From the NCBI RefSeq assembly GCF_030247185.1, contig NC_080572.1, positions 103,135,698 through 103,199,697 on the forward strand: 64,000 nucleotides of DNA, read 5' to 3'. The stretch comes from Malaya genurostris. Lineage: Eukaryota > Arthropoda > Insecta > Diptera > Culicidae. A program made the translations under genes and the position numbers. Shown one piece after another: positions 22,701 through 33,451 of this stretch. Under the pieces are notes generated by a model. That model worked only from the letters and a program-made list of their open reading frames with translations, was not told the origin of the DNA and made no database searches. Each line of letters starts with the position of its first letter. The first letter of the stretch is position 1.

Positions 22701-24802
22701 CGCTGTGTGTGATGGAATCCCATCAAATCTTTTTTTTTTTTTACTTTTTACTTTTTTATTTATGACTTCTGGTCAGTCAGTAATTTTTTACTTTTTTCGG
22801 TTTTTTAACGATATCAAACTAACTGGAGATTATAAGAGGAGAAAGAATATGAAATCATAGAGCCATAGTACTCAAGGAAGAGCAAGGATGTGAAGAATAA
22901 AGTGCGGAAAAGTGAGACGTGACAAGGGTCATTTAAGTAAGCAGAAGGCTTCTCGTATCTAAACTTTTACCTTCTACCAGAGGAGTCGAACTTAGGCATC
23001 TTAGCGATACGAGTTATCCGAGTCTCTGATATGTCAGAAAGTAAAGGCAAAGGTCATTTGCCATTTACTGTCCGAACCGGCAAAAGTAAAGTTACGAGAA
23101 GTTGTCACATTCTGCCCACGACGGTTTCTCACACAATGTGTTTTTCATTGTGTAGATATTTTTCTCATACAGTTAGTTATAACACCGGAATGGAAGATTT
23201 GTCCGAAACTTATTGCTTGAGAGCCTGGAGTTGTAGCGTATGGCTATGCGTCCCAGGGTGCAAGCGGCGCACGGACAGCGCTCCACTCATCGCTGTGTGT
23301 GATGGAATCCCATCAAATCTTTTTTTTTTTTTTTACTTTTTACTTTTTTATTTATGACTTCTGGTCAGTCAGTAATTTTTTACTTTTTTCGGTTTTTTAA
23401 CGATATCAAACTAACTGGAGATTATAAGAGGAGAAAGAATATGAAATCATAGAGCCATAGTACTCAAGGAAGAGCAAGGATGTGAAGAATAAAGTGCGGA
23501 AAAGTGAGACGTGACAAGGGTCATTTAAGTAAGCAGAAGGCTTCTCGTATCTAAACTTTTACCTTCTACCAGAGGAGTCGAACTTAGGCATCTTAGCGAT
23601 ACGAGTTATCCGAGTCTCTGATATGTCAGAAAGTAAAGGCAAAGGTCATTTGCCATTTACTGTCCGAACCGGCAAAAGTAAAGTTACGAGAAGTTGTCAC
23701 ATTCTGCCCACGACGGTTTCTCACACAATGTGTTTTTCATTGTGTAGATATTTTTCTCATACAGTTAGTTATAACACCGGAATGGAAGATTTGTCCGAAA
23801 CTTATTGCTTGAGAGCCTGGAGTTGTAGCGTATGGCTATGCGTCCCAGGGTGCAAGCGGCGCACGGACAGCGCTCCACTCATCGCTGTGTGTGATGGAAT
23901 CCCATCAAATCTTTTTTTTTTTTTTTACTTTTTACTTTTTTATTTATGACTTCTGGTCAGTCAGTAATTTTTTACTTTTTTCGGTTTTTTAACGATATCA
24001 AACTAACTGGAGATTATAAGAGGAGAAAGAATATGAAATCATAGAGCCATAGTACTCAAGGAAGAGCAAGGATGTGAAGAATAAAGTGCGGAAAAGTGAG
24101 ACGTGACAAGGGTCATTTAAGTAAGCAGAAGGCTTCTCGTATCTAAACTTTTACCTTCTACCAGAGGAGTCGAACTTAGGCATCTTAGCGATACGAGTTA
24201 TCCGAGTCTCTGATATGTCAGAAAGTAAAGGCAAAGGTCATTTGCCATTTACTGTCCGAACCGGCAAAAGTAAAGTTACGAGAAGTTGTCACATTCTGCC
24301 CACGACGGTTTCTCACACAATGTGTTTTTCATTGTGTAGATATTTTTCTCATACAGTTAGTTATAACACCGGAATGGAAGATTTGTCCGAAACTTATTGC
24401 TTGAGAGCCTGGAGTTGTAGCGTATGGCTATGCGTCCCAGGGTGCAAGCGGCGCACGGACAGCGCTCCACTCATCGCTGTGTGTGATGGAATCCCATCAA
24501 ATCTTTTTTTTTTTTTTTACTTTTTACTTTTTTATTTATGACTTCTGGTCAGTCAGTAATTTTTTACTTTTTTCGGTTTTTTAACGATATCAAACTAACT
24601 GGAGATTATAAGAGGAGAAAGAATATGAAATCATAGAGCCATAGTACTCAAGGAAGAGCAAGGATGTGAAGAATAAAGTGCGGAAAAGTGAGACGTGACA
24701 AGGGTCATTTAAGTAAGCAGAAGGCTTCTCGTATCTAAACTTTTACCTTCTACCAGAGGAGTCGAACTTAGGCATCTTAGCGATACGAGTTATCCGAGTC
24801 TC
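19783..24802 (+). repeat. 590-bp tandem array, left block (about 8.5 units)
   Basis: Near-identical head-to-tail units of 589-592 bp; the landmark ATGTCAGAAAG occurs at 20080, 20670, 21262, 21851, 22441, 23031, 23623 and 24215. Length differences come mostly from the T-run after CCATCAAATC (12-15 T). Substitutions are very rare (a C-to-G in the T-rich stretch near 20981). Each unit holds an open plus-strand frame of 108-139 codons that simply recurs with the repeat. On the minus strand AGTTCGACTCC is one mismatch from a box B promoter element, and an 8-bp perfect hairpin ACACAATG/CATTGTGT follows TTTCTC. The unit is not rDNA, 5S, histone or known coding DNA. Confidence 0.97.
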
Positions 24803-24805
24803 TGA

Positions 24806-25077
24806 TGTCGTTTTCGTTTTTAAATTGCACTACACTGGTGTAGCGAAAGCTGCACTGAAACCGTTCGTTTTTACCAATTGCACTACACCAGTGCTACACT
24901 TTTTCTGCACCGATACCACTGGTGTAGCACTCATCAAAAGTTTGGTGTAGCTCTGTGCAATGGAATCGTGTATTGTAGTCAATGGTTACTGTTTATGTTT
25001 TCGTCATTTTTGTTCGTTTATTCATGCCTCAGTGTAGCACTGCACCGGTGTAGTGCAAATTAAAAACGAAAACGCCA
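24806..25077. mobile_element. 272-bp MITE inserted in the tandem array
   Basis: Interrupts one array unit at CTCTGA/TATGTCAG. Ends are inverted over about 38 bp with few mismatches: TGTCGTTTTCGTTTTTAAA at the left against TGGCGTTTTCGTTTTTAAT read from the right. The flanking trinucleotide TGA is duplicated (24803-24805 and 25078-25080). Palindromic CTACAC(T/C)GGTGTAG motifs recur internally in subterminal positions, as in many transposase-binding regions. It has no coding capacity. No other array unit carries it, so it inserted after amplification or into a unit that was not copied further. The 3-bp duplication recalls Harbinger-like or other 3-bp elements, but the superfamily is not proven. 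Confidence 0.9.
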
Positions 25078-28000
25078 TGATATGTCAGAAAGTAAAGGCA
25101 AAGGTCATTTGCCATTTACTGTCCGAACCGGCAAAAGTAAAGTTACGAGAAGTTGTCACATTCTGCCCACGACGGTTTCTCACACAATGTGTTTTTCATT
25201 GTGTAGATATTTTTCTCATACAGTTAGTTATAACACCGGAATGGAAGATTTGTCCGAAACTTATTGCTTGAGAGCCTGGAGTTGTAGCGTATGGCTATGC
25301 GTCCCAGGGTGCAAGCGGCGCACGGACAGCGCTCCACTCATCGCTGTGTGTGATGGAATCCCATCAAATCTTTTTTTTTTTTTACTTTTTACTTTTTTAT
25401 TTATGACTTCTGGTCAGTCAGTAATTTTTTACTTTTTTCGGTTTTTTAACGATATCAAACTAACTGGAGATTATAAGAGGAGAAAGAATATGAAATCATA
25501 GAGCCATAGTACTCAAGGAAGAGCAAGGATGTGAAGAATAAAGTGCGGAAAAGTGAGACGTGACAAGGGTCATTTAAGTAAGCAGAAGGCTTCTCGTATC
25601 TAAACTTTTACCTTCTACCAGAGGAGTCGAACTTAGGCATCTTAGCGATACGAGTTATCCGAGTCTCTGATATGTCAGAAAGTAAAGGCAAAGGTCATTT
25701 GCCATTTACTGTCCGAACCGGCAAAAGTAAAGTTACGAGAAGTTGTCACATTCTGCCCACGACGGTTTCTCACACAATGTGTTTTTCATTGTGTAGATAT
25801 TTTTCTCATACAGTTAGTTATAACACCGGAATGGAAGATTTGTCCGAAACTTATTGCTTGAGAGCCTGGAGTTGTAGCGTATGGCTATGCGTCCCAGGGT
25901 GCAAGCGGCGCACGGACAGCGCTCCACTCATCGCTGTGTGTGATGGAATCCCATCAAATCTTTTTTTTTTTTTACTTTTTACTTTTTTATTTATGACTTC
26001 TGGTCAGTCAGTAATTTTTTACTTTTTTCGGTTTTTTAACGATATCAAACTAACTGGAGATTATAAGAGGAGAAAGAATATGAAATCATAGAGCCATAGT
26101 ACTCAAGGAAGAGCAAGGATGTGAAGAATAAAGTGCGGAAAAGTGAGACGTGACAAGGGTCATTTAAGTAAGCAGAAGGCTTCTCGTATCTAAACTTTTA
26201 CCTTCTACCAGAGGAGTCGAACTTAGGCATCTTAGCGATACGAGTTATCCGAGTCTCTGATATGTCAGAAAGTAAAGGCAAAGGTCATTTGCCATTTACT
26301 GTCCGAACCGGCAAAAGTAAAGTTACGAGAAGTTGTCACATTCTGCCCACGACGGTTTCTCACACAATGTGTTTTTCATTGTGTAGATATTTTTCTCATA
26401 CAGTTAGTTATAACACCGGAATGGAAGATTTGTCCGAAACTTATTGCTTGAGAGCCTGGAGTTGTAGCGTATGGCTATGCGTCCCAGGGTGCAAGCGGCG
26501 CACGGACAGCGCTCCACTCATCGCTGTGTGTGATGGAATCCCATCAAATCTTTTTTTTTTTTTTACTTTTTACTTTTTTATTTATGACTTCTGGTCAGTC
26601 AGTAATTTTTTACTTTTTTCGGTTTTTTAACGATATCAAACTAACTGGAGATTATAAGAGGAGAAAGAATATGAAATCATAGAGCCATAGTACTCAAGGA
26701 AGAGCAAGGATGTGAAGAATAAAGTGCGGAAAAGTGAGACGTGACAAGGGTCATTTAAGTAAGCAGAAGGCTTCTCGTATCTAAACTTTTACCTTCTACC
26801 AGAGGAGTCGAACTTAGGCATCTTAGCGATACGAGTTATCCGAGTCTCTGATATGTCAGAAAGTAAAGGCAAAGGTCATTTGCCATTTACTGTCCGAACC
26901 GGCAAAAGTAAAGTTACGAGAAGTTGTCACATTCTGCCCACGACGGTTTCTCACACAATGTGTTTTTCATTGTGTAGATATTTTTCTCATACAGTTAGTT
27001 ATAACACCGGAATGGAAGATTTGTCCGAAACTTATTGCTTGAGAGCCTGGAGTTGTAGCGTATGGCTATGCGTCCCAGGGTGCAAGCGGCGCACGGACAG
27101 CGCTCCACTCATCGCTGTGTGTGATGGAATCCCATCAAATCTTTTTTTTTTTTTACTTTTTACTTTTTTATTTATGACTTCTGGTCAGTCAGTAATTTTT
27201 TACTTTTTTCGGTTTTTTAACGATATCAAACTAACTGGAGATTATAAGAGGAGAAAGAATATGAAATCATAGAGCCATAGTACTCAAGGAAGAGCAAGGA
27301 TGTGAAGAATAAAGTGCGGAAAAGTGAGACGTGACAAGGGTCATTTAAGTAAGCAGAAGGCTTCTCGTATCTAAACTTTTACCTTCTACCAGAGGAGTCG
27401 AACTTAGGCATCTTAGCGATACGAGTTATCCGAGTCTCTGATATGTCAGAAAGTAAAGGCAAAGGTCATTTGCCATTTACTGTCCGAACCGGCAAAAGTA
27501 AAGTTACGAGAAGTTGTCACATTCTGCCCACGACGGTTTCTCACACAATGTGTTTTTCATTGTGTAGATATTTTTCTCATACAGTTAGTTATAACACCGG
27601 AATGGAAGATTTGTCCGAAACTTATTGCTTGAGAGCCTGGAGTTGTAGCGTATGGCTATGCGTCCCAGGGTGCAAGCGGCGCACGGACAGCGCTCCACTC
27701 ATCGCTGTGTGTGATGGAATCCCATCAAATCTTTTTTTTTTTTTACTTTTTACTTTTTTATTTATGACTTCTGGTCAGTCAGTAATTTTTTACTTTTTTC
27801 GGTTTTTTAACGATATCAAACTAACTGGAGATTATAAGAGGAGAAAGAATATGAAATCATAGAGCCATAGTACTCAAGGAAGAGCAAGGATGTGAAGAAT
27901 AAAGTGCGGAAAAGTGAGACGTGACAAGGGTCATTTAAGTAAGCAGAAGGCTTCTCGTATCTAAACTTTTACCTTCTACCAGAGGAGTCGAACTTAGGCA

Positions 28001-28732
28001 TCTTAGCGATACGAGTTATCCGAGTCTCTGATATGTCAGAAAGTAAAGGCAAAGGTCATTTGCCATTTACTGTCCGAACCGGCAAAAGTAAAGTTACGAG
28101 AAGTTGTCACATTCTGCCCACGACGGTTTCTCACACAATGTGTTTTTCATTGTGTAGATATTTTTCTCATACAGTTAGTTATAACACCGGAATGGAAGAT
28201 TTGTCCGAAACTTATTGCTTGAGAGCCTGGAGTTGTAGCGTATGGCTATGCGTCCCAGGGTGCAAGCGGCGCACGGACAGCGCTCCACTCATCGCTGTGT
28301 GTGATGGAATCCCATCAAATCTTTTTTTTTTTTTTTACTTTTTACTTTTTTATTTATGACTTCTGGTCAGTCAGTAATTTTTTACTTTTTTCGGTTTTTT
28401 AACGATATCAAACTAACTGGAGATTATAAGAGGAGAAAAAATATGAAATCATAGAGCCATAGTACTCAAGGAAGAGCAAGGATGTGAAGAATAAAGTGCG
28501 GAAAAGTGAGACGTGACAAGGGTCATTTAAGTAAGCAGAAGGCTTCTCGTATCTAAACTTTTACCTTCTACCAGAGGAGTCGAACTTAGGCATCTTAGCG
28601 ATACGAGTTATCCGAGTCTCTGATATGTCAGAAAGTAAAGGCAAAGGTCATTTGCCATTTACTGTCCGAACCGGCAAAAGTAAAGTTACGAGAAGTTGTC
28701 ACATTCTGCCCACGACGGTTTCTCACACAATG
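25078..28732 (+). repeat. 590-bp tandem array, second block (about 6 units)
   Basis: Same orientation as the first block, with the ATGTCAGAAAG landmark at 25082, 25672, 26262, 26853, 27443, 28033 and 28625. Units remain essentially identical; a G-to-A change (GAGAAAAAATATG) occurs near 28437. The last unit stops at CTCACACAATG, at the stem of its own hairpin, where the inversion begins. Confidence 0.97.
28704..28732. repeat. 29-nt spacer of a ~0.9-kb inverted repeat
   Basis: The left arm ends at 28703 (GAGAAGTTGTCACA) and the right arm starts at 28733 (TGTGACAACTTCTC). The two arms are inverted copies over about 913 bp. At the junction a 3-nt TGT (28733-28735) is shared by both parents. Confidence 0.9.
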
Positions 28733-29644
28733 TGTGACAACTTCTCGTAACTTTACTTTTGCCGGTTCGGACAGTAAATGGCAAATGACCTTTGCCTTTA
28801 CTTTCTGACATATCAGAGACTCGGATAACTCGTATCGCTAAGATGCCTAAGTTCGACTCCTCTGGTAGAAGGTAAAAGTTTAGATACGAGAAGCCTTCTG
28901 CTTACTTAAATGACCCTTGTCACGTCTCACTTTTCCGCACTTTATTCTTCACATCCTTGCTCTTCCTTGAGTACTATGGCTCTATGATTTCATATTCTTT
29001 CTCCTCTTATAATCTCCAGTTAGTTTGATATCGTTAAAAAATCGAAAAAAGTAAAAAATTACTGACTGACCAGAAGTCATAAATAAAAAAGTAAAAAATA
29101 AAAAAAAAAAAAAAAAGATTTGATGGGATTCCATCACACACAGCGATGAGTGGAGCGCTGTCCGTGCGCCGCTTGCACCCTGGGACGCATAGCCATACGC
29201 TACAACTCCAGGCTCTCAAGCAATAAGTTTCGGACAAATCTTCCATTCCGGTGTTATAACTAACTGTATGAGAAAAATATCTACACAATGAAAAACACAT
29301 TGTGTGAGAAACCGTCGTGGGCAGAATGTGACAACTTCTCGTAACTTTACTTTTGCCGGTTCGGACAGTAAATGGCAAATGACCTTTGCCTTTACTTTCT
29401 GACATATCAGAGACTCGGATAACTCGTATCGCTAAGATGCCTAAGTTCGACTCCTCTGGTAGAAGGTAAAAGTTTAGATACGAGAAGCCTTCTGCTTACT
29501 TAAATGACCCTTGTCACGTCTCACTTTTCCGCACTTTATTCTTCACATCCTTGCTCTTCCTTGAGTACTATGGCTCTATGATTTCATATTCTTTCTCCTC
29601 TTATAATCTCCAGTTAGTTTGATATCGTTAAAAAACCGAAAAAA
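28733..29644 (-). repeat. 590-bp array, inverted terminal block (about 1.5 units)
   Basis: Reverse-complement array units, with the ATGTCAGAAAG landmark on the minus strand at 28811 and 29405. It carries a few private differences from the plus-strand units (AAATCGAAAAAAG instead of AAACCGAAAAAAG near 29040, and GTAAAAAATAAAA near 29095). It terminates at CCGAAAAAAGTAA, directly followed by the boundary repeat. At both outer ends of the whole block the strand pointing outward is A-rich. Confidence 0.95.
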
Positions 29645-29659
29645 GTAACAAATCATAAT
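29645..29659 (+). repeat. Right boundary direct repeat of the 590-bp array
   Basis: GTAACAAATCATAAT, identical to 19772-19786. Confidence 0.7.
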
Positions 29660-30416
29660 ATATTCACACTTTGCATAGTCTATGTAGTTTAGTTGCATGT
29701 GGTTTTTCGTCTACCTTTATCGTTATTTTATGTCATGTCAATACTGTGCGTTGTTACGCCGAGGCTCTTTTTACACTGGTAAACGTCAGTATTAATCATG
29801 CACAGGATGCAGCAGAAAGGATTCTGTTTTGCCTATAACTGTTACAGCTGATAGAACAGGGACTTAAATAATGAAAACAATACCTTTCATGACCTTTCAT
29901 TTGGTCGCCGAGCATAAAATGAAAAAAACTGGAAATAAAAATGCTACTTAGTGCCACAAATCAAAACAATTTTTTTTGCTGGTGTAGTAAAATCTCAAAG
30001 TGTTTAGAAATTTAACAATCATAACGAGAACCAATTTTAAACCTTTATCGTGCGAAAAATAGCAATAAAATGGTGAATGTGCTATAAGAGTGGTTCTAAT
30101 AAATAATAATTTGGTTACATCTCATTAAAAATGAAACAGTGTTTTACAACATTTTTCAAAGATTTTATACCGATTCGCACTGGAAGACTTGATAGCAAGA
30201 TGGCTTAAACAAAATTTATAACGAATTTAATTGTTCCAGGTTATCAGCTGAGCTGAAGTAGATCGCCCGTAGTTGCACTTCGTGATTGACCGAAAGAGTG
30301 GAAATGTACAATGAACCAAGAAAATTAAGCTTGGGAGAAGCAAATCATTTTCAGTGTACATACCCACTCACTCCTAACTTTTTAATAAATGATCAATAAC
30401 GACGCGACCAAAGGCT
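29660..30416. other. Unassigned AT-rich DNA
   Basis: No gene recognised. At 30222-30251 lies a 30-bp sequence (CGAATTTAATTGTTCCAGG...) that recurs with three mismatches at 32802-32831 in the same orientation. Confidence 0.4.
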
Positions 30417-32165
30417 TATTTTGTTTATTTGGTTTATTTTGGGGAGCAGGGAAAAGCCCGATGGAGATGAAATATAGCAATCTCTCTCTCCAGCAGGCAT
30501 AAAACCTCCTCATCTTTTGTATCAACAGATTACAATGATCCAACAGATACATTTACGTTTAAAACTAACAATTAAAACTAACAGTTAAAGCTAAACCACC
30601 AACTATATAACTAGTTGATGACACAATATTACAGAATTACAGAGCAGCTTCCTTGAAAGGCGGGATAGAAGAGAAAAGTGGATATAAAGATGGAAGAAGA
30701 AGGTTAGTTGAGGGAGCAATGAGTGAGCGTGGACGAACGACGGGGTTAGAAACGGCATGTAGATCTAATTAGTGAACAAAAAGATGGTGGAAGACGGAGA
30801 CAATGAGAGGGAAGACGAACAGGTTAGTTTCGGCGAATCTGATTAGTTTCCAATGAAGATGGTGAATATTTATTTACTGGATAGTTAAGGAATCGTTGAA
30901 TAAGCGTCTTATCGCATTACGCGAGAGATGAAAATCAAAGGCCTGCGAGCAACTGTTAAACAAACGACACATACTGAGAAACGGTTCATTATCCGTAGTT
31001 AGTTCTAGCACGAGGGATTCGTAAAAATGGATGTGAACGAAGATTGCGACGATGGATGTCAAAGTTGACCAATTGTAGGAGATCAGGGCAATCAATATGT
31101 GATTGTATTAAATCAGCGATGAAAACAGCCTTGTAGACGTTTCTACGATTACACAGCGGATCCAGTTCCATCAGTCGGCAACGATTATTATAACTTGGAA
31201 GGTTTAATGGGTCTCTCCATGGTAGATTTCGGAGAGCAAACCTAATGAATTTGCGTTGAACAGCTTCAATACGATCGACATCAGTTTGATAATGAGGTGA
31301 ATAAACGACAGCCGCATATTCAAGCGATGATCGAACTAGTGCACAATAAACAGTTTTCAAGCAGTGTATGTTAGCGAAATTTTTGGTAATTCGAAATATG
31401 AAGCCTAAGAGTTTCGATGCCTTCGAAATCACGTAGTCAATGTGATTCTTAAAATTAAGTTTATCATCAAGAATAACTCCTAAATCCTTCACGAACGATT
31501 CACGCTTAAGAACATTTTGCGAAAGATTGTAGTCATATCTTAATACTGAGTGCTTGCGGGAAAATGATATGACGGAGCATTTAGAGGCGTTTAATACCAT
31601 CTTGTTGGAGTGACACCATTCAACGAATGTATTCAATTGAGTTTGCAAAAAGTGTGCATCTTCTTGTTCTTTGATCAGATGGTAGAGTTTGAAGTCATCC
31701 GCAAATGATAGTTTAAAACTTTTCAGTAAGAAATGCAGATCATTAAGGTAGAGTAAAAATATATACGGTCCTAAGTGACTTCCTTGAGGTACTCCAGAAC
31801 TCACAGCAAACGGTGATGTTGTACAGTTTCCTATTTTTACCGACATCTCACGACCAGTAAGATATGAATGCATCCAATTCAGTAAAGAACCACCAAAGCC
31901 AAGTCTGTCAAGTTTAGCAATTGTTATTTGATGGTTTATTTTATCAAATGCCGCTGAAAAATCAGTGTAGATGCGTCTACCTGAAGACGAGATTGCATGG
32001 ATTGCATGATAAAAGATGTGTAAGTTACTAGGTTAGTAGATGTTTACCGTTTAGGCATAAATCCGTGTTGATTTTCAGATATATAGTCATTGAACTTATG
32101 AGTTATGAAGTCGAGAACAATGATTTCAAATAACTTGGAAACTGTGCTATTGAGGGAAAGGAAGG
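30417..32165 (-). pseudogene. CR1-clade LINE copy, 5'-truncated (LINE E)
   Basis: The best-preserved of the three D/E/F family copies. A 294-codon minus-strand frame (31873-30989) carries reverse transcriptase motifs GVPQGSHLGPYIFLL and SFADDFKLYHLI, thumb (FVKDLGVILDDKLNF) and C-terminal region (RKFIRFALRNLPWRDPLNLP); the last ~60 codons continue in another frame (to about 30877), so a frameshift lies near 31000. Upstream, frame fragments for VSKLFE and the palm-domain FSAAFDKINHQ reach about 32140, where the element is truncated. The 3' UTR (30640-30860) and the terminal GCCTGCTGGAGAGAG / GGGCTTTTCCCTGC tail match LINE D, with an AAATAAAC-type end instead of poly(A). Confidence 0.88.
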
Positions 32166-32840
32166 AATGTAAGTTCGATACTCGTTGTTTCTAGAGACCG
32201 CGGGGGTACCACTGTATCTCCACGAGCATCACGGTTTTGGTGAACAATATGATCTCAACAAAACCTGATTTTCGATTCTCACGAGAATTATAATAAGAAA
32301 AATATGAAATATCTACAAGGAACGATCTCACCAGTATTCCATTTCTCCTGCTCGCCTTGCTGTCAGCAATGCGAGATGAAACACAACCACTGAAAGAATA
32401 AAATAAAAACACTCGCGAATTGGTCCGCTGCAGACCAACCCTAGACCTTCAGTCTGAATGACACGATCGACTTGTAAACTTTCCCACATTCCATAGAAAT
32501 CCGACAACACCGACAATGACATGCAGACGGCGCTTCGATCGGTTAATATCGTTGAATTTTGGGGCGGTAAATTCTCAGTCTCCGCCGCTTGAGCATCTTT
32601 AGTTTCGCGGATCAATATTATTCAATAAATAAGGCACTCTCACTACTGGAAACACACTTGCTACACCTGCACCATCACTCAAACTAACTATTTTAACCTA
32701 ATATTTAATCATACGTATCAAACAACACATTGAAATTATACTTTCTTGAGAGTAGCACCAGGACACAGCATCGGACTCCCAGTGATGCCAACTCACCTCC
32801 ACGAATTTAGTTGCTCCAGGTTATCAACTGATAAAAGTTA
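32166..32840. other. Unassigned, moderately GC-rich DNA
   Basis: Two overlapping minus-strand frames (32191-32412 and 32328-32615) have no recognisable domain; the second has a hydrophobic stretch near its end. The region lies between a truncated LINE and an interspersed repeat and could be host or transposon DNA; the sequence does not decide. Confidence 0.35.
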
Positions 32841-33451
32841 TGATGCCTTTCTCATATCAATCATCCTATCATATATAATACTGTGGTATTCTTCAATATA
32901 ATTTTCTACGATTCTTAAAAGAATAACAGAAATCGGTTTGTTTGACCGTCTACTCATAAAAACTATCAACGGTAGAAGATTTGAGGTCGATTTAGAAACT
33001 TTTTTTCACCCTTTCAGTGATGGTATAAAATTTTTAACACACTTTATCCTATATTTCCGAATCCGGAAGTCGTATCCGAATGAAATTCAGGAATACGTAT
33101 GGGCTCACAGGACCTTTCATTTGAACCTAAGTTTGTGAAAATCACATTTACACATTTTACCCCATAACTCTGGCACCGGAAGTAGAATCAAAATAATATT
33201 CAGTAATTTAGTATGGGACCACAAGACCTTTCATTTGAATCTAAGTTTGTGAAAATCGGTTCAGCCATCTCCGAAAAAAGTTGGTGCAAAAAAACGTTAC
33301 ATACACACATACGCACATACACACATACACACAGACATTTTGCGTACTCGACGAACTTAGTCGAATGGTATATGACACTCGGCCCTCCGGTCCTCGGTTC
33401 AAATGTCGGTTTTTACAGTGATTGCATAACCTTTCTTATATGAGTAAGGCA
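32841..33451 (+). repeat. Interspersed repeat P with inverted TGCCTTTCTCATAT ends
   Basis: Starts TGATGCCTTTCTCATAT and ends with CTTTCTTATATGAGTAAGGCA, so the termini are short inverted repeats. Inside are two ~156-bp subunits around GACCTTTCATTTGAA and AAGTTTGTGAAAATCGG, then a CA/ACAT-rich stretch and CGTACTCGACGAACTTAGTC. Other copies or pieces: 34690-35118, 44560-44980, 48060, 49830-50130, 53340-53680, 60861-61818. Non-coding. Confidence 0.75.

Noticed and set aside
20080..28359. Repeated 108-139-residue proteins as a tandem gene family
   Set aside because: The frame is conserved only because the whole 590-bp unit is nearly identical, including non-coding parts. Its length varies with the T-run, there is no recognisable domain, and a diverged relative at 8.7-9.3 kb does not preserve the frame.
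19783..29644. Array as rDNA, 5S, histone or tRNA gene cluster, or CRISPR
   Set aside because: No rRNA, histone or functional tRNA sequence is present in the unit; the unit is far too long and spacerless for CRISPR, and the genome is eukaryotic.
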